A DNA stretch of 64,000 bases, taken from NCBI RefSeq assembly GCF_900009135.1, contig NZ_LT797711.1:682138-746137 (forward strand), written 5' to 3'. Shown piece after piece: positions 18,501 to 27,900 of this stretch. Each line of letters begins with the position of its first letter. The stretch's first letter is position 1. Both the position numbers and the translations under genes were made by a program. The stretch comes from Planktothrix sp. PCC 11201. GTDB taxonomy: Bacteria; Cyanobacteriota; Cyanobacteriia; Cyanobacteriales; Microcoleaceae. Below the pieces are notes generated by a model. That model did not search any database, was not told the DNA's origin, and saw nothing but the letters and a program-made list of their open reading frames with translations.

Positions 18501-21500
18501 CACCATTGACCAATACAAAGGATGTCCGTAGAGATTCATGGCGAGAAATCAAAAACTGCATGGCTTTTTCAAAGGCATTTATATCAAAATCCCCTTCTAT
18601 TTTGAGGGTAGAAATAATATGATAAGCGACATTATTTATATCCATTTGTTGCAGGACAAAAAAGCGTCTCTGTGCATGGGATGTTATATAGGTTTCCTGT
18701 TCAGATAAAGCCGGAATTGTGGTGATAGTAATAGGAGAAAAAGCGGTTAATAACTCTGCCTGTTCTGCAATTGTTGGATGGGAAAATACTTGCTGGATTT
18801 TCAGAGGAAGTTCTAGTTTTTCCTGAGTTTTACTAACTAGAGAAATGGCTTTCAGGCTATGACCTCCCAAATCAAAAAAGTTGTCATTGACTCCAATTTT
18901 TGATATCTGTAGAACTTCTTGCCAAATATCTGCCAAGATGGTTTCGGTTTGATTGCGGGGGGCTAAATACGGTGATTCAACTATTGATGTTTCATCGGGT
19001 TTCGGTAATTTTTTAATCTCTATCTTGCCATTAATATTTAATGGAAAATCCGACATAATGATAAAGGCTGAAGGGATCATGTAACCTGGTAATTTCTGTT
19101 GTAAGAAACGGCGAAGATCACCGGGGCTTAATGACTGATGTTTCCCCACTATATAAGCAACTAACCTTTGGTTTTCCTTCGTATCTTCCCGCAGGGTAAT
19201 AACGGTTTGTTCGACTTGGGGATGGGTCTCTAAAAGCGATTCAATTTCTCCTAATTCAATCCGTAAACCTCGCAGTTTGACTTGATTATCAATCCGACCC
19301 AGATATTCAATATTCCCATCGGGTAGATACCGAGCTAAATCCCCAGTTTTATACAATTTACCCTTACCAAAAGGGTTAGAAATAAATTTTTGGGCGGTTA
19401 ATTCGGGTTGGTTAAGATAACCTCTAGCTAAAGAAATACCCCCAATATGTAGTTCTCCAGCAATGCCAACGGGAACGGGTTTTAGATCGGAATTGAGAAT
19501 ATAAATTTGGGTATTAGCAATGGGGCGACCAATAGGAATTATTTGATAATTAGACCCAAGTGTACACTGAAAATAAGTGGCATAAACTGCCGTTTCCGTT
19601 GGCCCGTAAAGATTATATAATTCACAGTTTAGTCGCTCAAAGAAGCGTTGCTTTAGTTCATGGGATAGGGCTTCTCCACCACAAAATACTCGCTTTAAAC
19701 AACTACAATTTTCTAAGTTTGGTTGTTGCAGAAAAACTCGCAACATTGAGGGAACAAAAATTGCGTGGGTAACTTTTTCCTGGGCAATTAAATTAATTAA
19801 ATAAGCTATGTCTTTCTGACCTTCAGGTTTAGCTATTACCAGAGTAGCACCAGAGGTTAAAGAGCAGAATATTTCCCATACTGAAATATCAAAACTTAAA
19901 AGACCCATTTGCAGAATGCGATCGCCTGCTATCCTGGGGTAAACAGCTATTGTCTGCAATAAATTATTGCTAATACCCTGATGGGTATTCATCACTCCCT
20001 TGGGTTTTCCGGTGGAACCAGAAGTATAAATAATATAAGCTAAATTTGCTGATGTTACCCGGTTAATCGGATTTTCTATACTATAGTTTTCTAGGTGCTG
20101 CCCATCCCTCTCTAAACATAGTAACTCAGCTTGATTTTCGGGTAAAGATTCGACTAAAGATTGTTGAGTTATTAATATTGAAACCGCCGAATCCTCGAGC
20201 ATATAAGCCAAACGTTCTGCTGGATAATTAGGATCTAAAGGCAGATAAGCTCCCCCAGCTTTTAAAATCCCTAATATGCCGATGATCATTTCCAGAGAAC
20301 GTTCGATAAAAATCCCGACTAATACGTCTGGTTTTACCCCTTTTTTTTGCAAACAGTCAGCTAACTGATTGGCTCGATTATTTAATTCTTGATAGGTTAA
20401 TTTTTGGTCTGCAAAGATAACTGCTATTGCCTCGGGATTCCGATCAACTTGTTCTTCAAATAACCGATTTAAACATAGATCTTCATGATAGTTGATCTGG
20501 GTATTATTCCACTCTATTAATAACTGATTTTGTTCTTCTGCCGTTAATAATGGTAGTTGACTTACCTGCTGTTGAGGATTAGCAATCATGGCTTCTAACA
20601 AGGTCTGTAAATGACCTGCCATCCTGATCACTGTGTCTCTCGTAAAACGACTTATATCATAACTAAATTTGATCAGTAACTCTGGTTTGGGAATTGCCAC
20701 CACAGTCAAAGGATAGTTGGTTTCTTCAAAATTCTCTACCTCGCTGACGGATAAGAATTGATTTTTCTCCTGTGACAGATTATTTATTGGATAGTTCTCA
20801 AATACAATCAAACTTTCAAATAAGGAAATTCCTGGCGGCACATCACTCATTCTCTGCACATCCGCCAGGGGGCTATAGGCATAATCTTGGAGTTGGGCTT
20901 GGTTTTGCTGTAATTGCTTTAACCAAGGTAAAATCCATACCGATTCGGGGATTGATACCCGTAGCGGTAATGTATTAATAAATAATCCCACCATGTTTTT
21001 GACGCCTGACAAACTAGCCGGACGACCGGAAACCGTGACTCCAAACAAGACGTCTGATTCCCCACCGTAGCGACTTAGGAGGATAGCCCAAGCTGCTTGT
21101 AGCAAAGTTGATAAAGTCAGATTATGCTGTTGTCCCAGGGCTTGTAGTCCTTGAGTGGTGGCACGCGATAGATAGAGTTCCTGTTCTTGGTTGGTCAGGG
21201 GGAGGTTGGAGCCCGTTGGTAACTGGGGATGGTCTACTATCAGTGGGGTAGGAGCGGTAAAACCCTCAAGGGTTCGTCGCCAAAAGCTGTCGGCATCGGA
21301 TAGGTTTTGCTGCTGTAGCCAAACAATGTATTCTTGATAGGGACGAGGGGAAGGAAGATCTAGGCTTTGACCTTGACTATAGGCTTGATAAAAGGTTAAG
21401 ACTTCTTGATAAATAATCGGCTGGCTCCAACCATCTAGTAAAAGGTGATGACGATTCCAGAGAAATTTATAGGTTTGGTCTGATAATTGAATTAAATAAC

Positions 21501-21894
21501 AGCGCATCAAAGGGGCTTGGTTGAGTTGAAATCCCAGATGGCGTTCTGTTTGCAATAATGAATCTAAATGCTGTTGTTGTTCCGTGGGGTCAAGTTGGCG
21601 CCAATCCTGATATTTCCAAGGCAACTCGCAATGTTTTCGGACAATTTGTAGCGGCTGTTGACGCTTTTCCACCAGAAAAAGTGTCCGTAATACGGAGTGA
21701 CGCTCTACCACTTTTTCCCAGGATTGTTTAAAGGCAATAACGTTAATTTCCCCGTTGATAGTTATTAGGGTCTGGGTGCAGTAAATCCCGGAGTTTGGAG
21801 TATAAAGGCTATGAAAGAGCATCCCCATTTGCATAGGAGAAAGGGGATAAATTGACTCTACGTTTTTTATTTGCTGGGATTTTCCTGTTACCAT
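15493..21894 (-). CDS. mcyB: McyB, NRPS C-A-PCP-C-A-PCP (residues 2 and 3)
   Basis: McyB has 2133 residues and two modules. Module 1 has condensation (HHLLLDGWS near residue 151), adenylation (YTSGSTGKPKG near 629) and carrier (FDLGGHSLKAI near 1009) domains. Module 2 has condensation (HHIICDGWS near 1204), adenylation (FTSGSTGEPKA near 1692) and carrier (FELGGNSLKAM near 2085) domains. It adds the variable residue at position 2 and D-MeAsp or D-Asp at position 3 of microcystin. Pocket codes read by eye are D-I-W-I-F-G-L-V-Y-K for domain 1 and D-P-R-H-V-G-I-F-V-K for domain 2; the latter is close to the published MeAsp code. Domain 1 lacks the acidic residue 331 seen in McyC, which argues against Arg and would fit a neutral or aromatic residue. 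The ATG follows a strong AAGGAG that overlaps the mcyA stop, 16 bp upstream, so the genes are coupled. Confidence 0.96.
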   Translation of the reverse strand: MVTGKSQQIKNVESIYPLSPMQMGMLFHSLYTPNSGIYCTQTLITINGEINVIAFKQSWEKVVERHSVLRTLFLVEKRQQPLQIVRKHCELPWKYQDWRQLDPTEQQQHLDSLLQTERHLGFQLNQAPLMRCYLIQLSDQTYKFLWNRHHLLLDGWSQPIIYQEVLTFYQAYSQGQSLDLPSPRPYQEYIVWLQQQNLSDADSFWRRTLEGFTAPTPLIVDHPQLPTGSNLPLTNQEQELYLSRATTQGLQALGQQHNLTLSTLLQAAWAILLSRYGGESDVLFGVTVSGRPASLSGVKNMVGLFINTLPLRVSIPESVWILPWLKQLQQNQAQLQDYAYSPLADVQRMSDVPPGISLFESLIVFENYPINNLSQEKNQFLSVSEVENFEETNYPLTVVAIPKPELLIKFSYDISRFTRDTVIRMAGHLQTLLEAMIANPQQQVSQLPLLTAEEQNQLLIEWNNTQINYHEDLCLNRLFEEQVDRNPEAIAVIFADQKLTYQELNNRANQLADCLQKKGVKPDVLVGIFIERSLEMIIGILGILKAGGAYLPLDPNYPAERLAYMLEDSAVSILITQQSLVESLPENQAELLCLERDGQHLENYSIENPINRVTSANLAYIIYTSGSTGKPKGVMNTHQGISNNLLQTIAVYPRIAGDRILQMGLLSFDISVWEIFCSLTSGATLVIAKPEGQKDIAYLINLIAQEKVTHAIFVPSMLRVFLQQPNLENCSCLKRVFCGGEALSHELKQRFFERLNCELYNLYGPTETAVYATYFQCTLGSNYQIIPIGRPIANTQIYILNSDLKPVPVGIAGELHIGGISLARGYLNQPELTAQKFISNPFGKGKLYKTGDLARYLPDGNIEYLGRIDNQVKLRGLRIELGEIESLLETHPQVEQTVITLREDTKENQRLVAYIVGKHQSLSPGDLRRFLQQKLPGYMIPSAFIIMSDFPLNINGKIEIKKLPKPDETSIVESPYLAPRNQTETILADIWQEVLQISKIGVNDNFFDLGGHSLKAISLVSKTQEKLELPLKIQQVFSHPTIAEQAELLTAFSPITITTIPALSEQETYITSHAQRRFFVLQQMDINNVAYHIISTLKIEGDFDINAFEKAMQFLISRHESLRTSFVLVNGEPRQKIIANSPFKVEIQDWTNEPNAEIHILENIQQQRKPFDLENDPLLRSNIYKLSDHKYILLLEIHHIICDGWSMNLLAKECLKYYNYFVKGLQPNLDKLPIQYKEYAAWQANILRNQDYRKNLDYWRQKLDNGQIPRVHLPTDFQRPAIKTFNGSHLSWIFRPEIISKLRNICQQTESTLFMALVAAVKILLYRYSGQNDITIGTEIATRNHPQLQSLIGLFLNTLVIRDQIEPKQGYKHCLAQVRQTVTQAFEHSDYPFDILVEELAISREINRTPLFDVLVLLQNFGQSVDLEKLQIKSLDSLTPTSKFDLSFVFIEDNENIRLDLIYNTDLFQTDRMKKCLVHFDKLLTEMLVNPQQPVSEISLLSAAETDFIESFINPIPSLETRTVIHDFTEQVKATPEQISIVYPGGKFSYQELDKLTDSWAYILKDLGIQKDSICGIILEGDYRQVIAMLAVFKAGGIYLPLRLDEPEERWQRMIVKTVPAIILIAAENLEVIKPRLLVLAKPPNLLVINHQEIQQYYQWNGTNYQEFPIVENNNKKDLLMPDADDSNYIIFTSGSTGEPKAILGSHGSLRHFINWEKIEFGINHHWRCLQIAQINFDPYLRETLVTLCSGGTLYIPDSIDREDLERLLLRLGEWQINLLHTVPSVMRLFLNIGRHLPNADQLLKNLQVLVLGGEPLFVKELCEWHEVFGNQTEFVNIYGASETTFVKHFYRIPKPNNISYARVPGGKTLPDAAFAVIDGNRPCAIGEVGEIFVKSPYLTKGYYQDEILTKSAFVPNPLNQGNDLVYRTGDLGRLLPDLTLEVIGRRSDNQIKLNGVRIELGEIEDAVAAIDGVRKALVIADKKEELVTVIAYYQGNNTVNCEQISQKLKQVLPTYMQPTFLIQLESFPLLPNGKIHRLALPKPEENITQSISKPTGFNQQEALLASVWGELLEVEVSDNNQSFFELGGNSLKAMRLVSQIRNQFGVSLRLREIFTHNILKEQAILIQSRQTK

Positions 21895-21910
21895 TACCCT
21901 TTAATTCTCC

Positions 21911-24900
21911 TTAGTCAATTTCTGCTAAAATATCGTCTAGTTCCTGTTGATTCAAGTTTGCTATAGGAAAATCAGAGGGAGTGTAGCCCCCAACTTCAGG
22001 AGACAAACAATGGTCAATCAATTGGATCACATCTTCGAGATACTTTTGAGCTAGGAATTCCACTGTGGAATGCCCATGGATATGACGACTATAATTCCAG
22101 TTAACTTGTAACTGTCCGTCTATGACTCTGGCTGTAATCTCTAATAAATGACTACGATGTCCCTCAAGACTGTGATTAGATCCTTTAGACTCGGACGCCA
22201 ATTTCCAATCAGCTTCTGGTAATTGTCCCCGATCAAATTGACCCAAGTAGTTAAAACTGATTTCCCTTAAAGGTAGTGCCGCCATTTGAGAACGAATTGT
22301 TTCATCTTGACTCAAATAACGTAAAATTCCATAACCCATACCTCGCTGGGGAATAACTCGCAACTGCTCTTTAATTGACTTGAGTTTTTCCCCCACTGAT
22401 GCTTGATTTTGGAGTTTTAGGACGACTGGAAACAGACTGGTGAACCAGCCTACTGTTCTTGAAACATCCACATCTGCAAACAAATCTTCCCGCCCATGTC
22501 CTTCTAGGTCAAGGAATATTGTAGAACTGCCCGTCCATTGTGTCAAAGTCTCTGCCAAAGCACTCAGGAGGATATCATTAATTTGGGTATTGTACGCGGA
22601 GGGAACTTTTTGCAAAAGGGCGGAGGTTTTTTCTTGATCAAGAGTTACGGATATGTCGGAAGCACTGGCTACGGTGTTGTGTAGTTTTTCGCTGGAATTA
22701 TCTACAGGTAAGGAAGTGAATTGTGACCAAGGCTGGTTTAACCAATAGTCTAATTGCGATCGCACTGCCTCCCCTTGTCCATAATCTTGTAACAGAATTG
22801 CCCAATCTTGAAAAGCTAGGGTTTTAGGGGGTAATTGGATGGTTTTTTGTTGTTCTAGTTGTTGATATGCGGTGAACAAATCTTCTAATAAAATTCGCCA
22901 GGAAACGCCATCGACAGCTAGGTGATGGATTATAATTAATAACCGACTATCTCGATTATTTCCTAATTGAAATAGCACCACTCTAATTAACGGCCCGGTT
23001 GCAAGATGCAAACTAGCTTGTTGAGTGTTGGCGATTTCTTCTAGGATTTCTGACTGTTGGGACTCAGGGGTTTGGGATAGGTTAATAACTTGGAAAGGAA
23101 CTAAATCAGAAATACCCTCCCCTCGACAGAGCTCAGGACAGGCATTGATTTGCTGCAATTTGCCTTTTTCAAAGCTAAATTGCAACCGTAAAGCATCATG
23201 ATGTTGGAGTAATTTGCTAATTGCTAGGGATAATAAATCTGGTTTCAGGTGAGAGGGAACTTGCAGCAGCACCGATTGATTAAAGTGGTGCATTTGGGCC
23301 CGATTTTGCTCAAAAAACCAATATTGAATCGGAGTTAGGGGGACAATTCCCGTGACCATATCCTGTTTAGCTAATATCAATGGGGAACTATCAGCGACGG
23401 CGGCAAGTTCGCTCAAGGTAGGGTATTGAAATATCTGTCTGGGGGTGATTTTAATTCCGGCTTGACGGGCGTGGGCGACAACTTGAATACTGAGAATAGA
23501 GTCACCACCAATTTCAAAGAAACCATGATCACGACTCACTTGTTTAACCCCTAAAACATTTTGCCAAATAGTAGCTAAAATCTGCTCCTTGGGAGTTTGG
23601 GGCGGGAGAAAGTCTAATTCTGGGATGATTTCTATTTCCGGTACAGGTAACAGTTTGCGGTCTATTTTACCATTGGGGGTTAAGGGTAAGGTTTCCAAAC
23701 AAACAAAGACCGAAGGAATCATATAATCTGGCAATTTCTGTTCTAAGAAACGGCGCAAATCCCCAGTTTTTAGGGACTGGTTTTCGGTAACAATATAAGC
23801 CACCAGTTTTTTGTTACCCGGGATATCTTCCCTTACCAGAATAACGGTTTGTTGGATTTGAGGGTAAGTTTCTAGTACGGCTTCAATTTCTCCTAATTCA
23901 ATTCGGAAGCCACGCAATTTCACTTGATGATCAATCCGACCGAGAAATTCAATATTCCCATCGGGTTTAAAACGAGCTAAATCCCCGGTTTTATATAACC
24001 TGCCATCCCCAAAAGGATTAGGAATAAATTTCTCAGCCGTTAATTCCGGTTGGTTCAGATAGTGTCGGGCTAACCCCGCACCGCCGATATAGAGTTCGCC
24101 GATAGTCCCGATGGGGACGGGTTGCAGATGGGTGGCTAGGGCGGATGCCGTTGGATTTCGTAATAGGTAGATTTGGGTATTGGCAATCGGGCGACCGATG
24201 GTGGGCGGTTCGGTGGCTTCTTTTTGTACCAGACTAAAGGTAGAGTAGGTGGTATCTTCCGACGGCCCATAAAGGTTATAAACCCGCTTGATGTTTTCTT
24301 GCTGATAAAGTTTCTGCGCCAGTTGATTTGATAGGGGTTCCCCGGCGAGGTTAATGGTCTGTACACTGTCGGGTATAGCCTGCATGGATAATAGTTGAGC
24401 GATCGCCGTTGGTACGGTGTTAATTAGTGTGACTTCTTGCGCCGCTTTTAAGTTAGGTAAATCTAAGGCATTCTCGGCGATAATAACTTTCCCTCCCGAA
24501 GCTAACGGTAGGAAGATCTCAAAGACTGATAAATCAAAACAAATAGAGGTGGAAGCTAAAACCCCCGCCAGTTCTGCATGGCTAAAAGTCTCCTGACCCC
24601 AATATAGTAGGGTTGTGGCGCTGTGATGCTCGATCACCACCCCTTTAGGTTTGCCCGTTGAACCTGATGTATAAATAACATAGGCGGAGTTACTAGATGT
24701 TACTTTACTAATCGGGTTTTCCCGACTTTCCTGGGAAATATCGGCGATCGCTGTTTCTAATATGATGCTATTGGCTTGATTTGCGGGTAGCCTGGACAGC
24801 AATTTTTCCTGAGTCAGCAATACAGACACCTGGGCATCAGCTAAAATCATTTCTAGCCGCTGAGTTGGATAGGCTGGGTCTAGGGGAATGTATGCTCCAC

Positions 24901-27900
24901 CGGCTTTGAGAATGGCTAACAGTCCTATCACCATCTCCAGAGAACGTTCTAAACAAATCCCCACCAAAACCTCATTTTTCACCCCTTTGGTTTGTAAATC
25001 GTGAGCTAATTGATTGGCTTCCTCATTTAACTGACGATAGGTTAACCGTTGATTTTCAAAGATTAGAGCGATCGCATCGGGACTTCGTTCTACTTGCTGT
25101 TCAAATAGTTGATGAATACATTTCTCCAGGGGATAGCGCCGTGCCGTTGTGTGATTCCATTCCACTAACAATTGATGTTGTTCTTCATCTGAGAGTAAAC
25201 TTATATTTTCATATTCTTCTGACCCCTGGTTAGCTATTGCCGTCAGAGCTTTTTGATAGTATCCCCCAATCATTTCTATCTGTTTTTCTCCTAACAGATT
25301 ACCGTCGTATTTTAGAGTTAGTTCTATTTGAGAAGAAAGGGGATCGAGACTAAAATTAGCCAGGAGAGTGAAGTTAGTTTGATTAAAAAATTTACCCCCT
25401 AATATTTCTAAATCCTTAACTCCGATAATCCCTTGGTAAACGTGAAAATGAATAAAATTAAAAGCAGTATCAAATAAGGGCTGACCCCCAAAGGTTTTTT
25501 GTAGTTCAGCTAGGGGATATCTTCGCCAAGACAGACATTCCCGTTCCAGATCAAAAGTTTGTCGCACTAAGTCCAGCCAAGTGCCTCCTCGGAGTTGTAA
25601 ACCCAGGGGCAAAGTATTAAGAAATAATCCTAATACCCTTTCTCCATCCGTATCTTCTAGTCTACCATTAGAGACTAAACCAGTGATAATATCTGTCTGA
25701 TTAGTAATTAAATTTAATACCCGAAAATGAGCAGCTAATAAAACACTTTTCAGGGGAACTCCCATTTTTTTACTTAGCTGTTTTAAGTTCTGAGAAACTT
25801 GGTGAGCTAGGGGAACTAAGTAATCGCCATTGTTAGTTGAGTTATGGGATTTTGACCATTGGGGTAGTTTAGTAATGGTGAGATCTCTTAATTTATGTTG
25901 CCAATACTCTTGGCATTCTTGAGATTTCAGAATAGTTTTTTCTAGGGCAACAAAATCCCGAAAGGCAAGGGTAGGGGCGGCACTCAGGGGCAATACATTT
26001 TTATCGAGTAAATATAAATATTGTTGTAACAATTCCGTTAGCAATGATGCCACACTCCAACCATCTAAAATAGAATGGTGAAAACTTAAGGTTAAGTTAA
26101 AAGTTTCCGACGTGCGACGATGCAAATGAAAGCGCAATAAAGGCGGAATATTCCAATTAAAAGGTCGGTTTTTTTCCTGTTCTATCCAATCATCAAGGGC
26201 AACTTCTTGTTCAGTGGTTGATAAATGGGTCAAATCATCTAAACCTAAAGGAATATCGACTTGACGATGAACTAATTGTAGAGGTTCTGGATAATCAGTC
26301 AGAGCAAAACTTGTCCTAAGTACCCCATGACGATGAACTATCTCTTTAATCGCTTTGTGTAGGGTTTGAGGATGGAAGGGGCAGCGAATATGATAACTAA
26401 AAACATCGTGATAGACAGGAATATTACCTTGGTATTCGCTGTGAAATATCATCCCTAATTGTAGGGCGGTGAGGGGATAGGCGTCTTCTATATCCGGGGG
26501 AAAATTGAGCGGTTGGTTTTCCGAAATTAAACTAAATTTTTCTGTTTTTTGGGTGGGTAAAGGATTTAATTCTTGACTCACTAAACTAGCCAATTCTTGA
26601 ATAGTTTGGTGTTGTAATAGTTGGGAAAGGGACAAATTAAAGCCCATTTTTCTAGCTTTAGCAATTACCTGAATACCCCGAATCGAATCTCCTCCCAGTT
26701 CAAAGAAATTGTCGTGAATCCCAACCTGTTCTATACCCAAAACTTCAGCCCAAATCAGAGCTAATATTTCTTCAATCGGAGTACAAGGTGCGACAAAATT
26801 ATCCGCCAATGACCGACGCATTTGTTCTGGGGAAGGTAAGGCGCGACGGTCAACTTTGCTATTAGAATTAAGGGGTAAGGCTTCCAAGATCACGAAAGCA
26901 TTAGGGATCATGTATTCTGGTAATTTAGCCTTGAGAAATTGCCGAATTTCGTCAATACTGAGTGTGATTGACCGTTGCGGTACGACATAACCCACCAGAT
27001 ACTTATCTCCGGGAGTATCTTCCCGAACCACTACCACACTTTCCCAAATAGCCGGATGTTGGGCTAATAATGCCTCAATTTCCCCTAATTCAATCCGAAA
27101 ACCTCGAATTTTGACTTGATTATCAATCCGCCCTAAATACTCTAACTCTCCATTCGGTAAATAACGGGCTAAATCCCCCGTTTTATATAATTTTGATGGC
27201 GAGAAGGGGCTAGAAATAAACCGTTCTTCGGTCAATTCCCGACGGTTGAGATAACCCAGGGTGACTCCCGCACCCCCCACATACATTTCCCCAGTCACGC
27301 CTTCAGGTACGGGTTGCAAATATTGGTCTAGTAAATAGACCTGGTTGTCGGGAATCGGACTACCAATTACACTGGCTGTACTATTCAGGTCAGCCATACT
27401 TAAGGGACGATAGGTAACGTGAACGGTGGTTTCGGTAATCCCGTACATATTCACTAACTGGGGATGTTGGTCGCCATATCGTTCAAACCAAGGCTGTAAA
27501 CCTCTTATTTCTAGGGCTTCTCCCCCAAAAATTACCAAACGTAACTTTAAATCATCTTCTATTCCCCGTTCCCCTTTCCCCGTCCCCTGTTCCACTTGAA
27601 TTAACGAACGGAAGGCGGTGGGGGTTTGATTCAGAATTGTGACTTTTTCTTGACATAATAACTCCCAGAATAATTCAGGAGAGCGACTGATTAAATAAGG
27701 TACAATCACCAGTCGGCCACCATACAGCAATGCACCCCAAATTTCCCAGACCGAGAAGTCGAAGGCGTAGGAGTGGAATAATGTCCACACATCTTGAGCA
27801 TTAAAATGATACCAAGGGTCTGTGGCGGCAAATAGACGAACAACATGGGAGTGATTAACTAAAACCCCTTTCGGCTTACCTGTGGAGCCCGATGTATAAA

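Noticed and set aside
27561..27593. A CRISPR-like array or frameshift in mcyA
   Set aside because: The units are contiguous 7-mers without spacers, and the reading frame continues unbroken.
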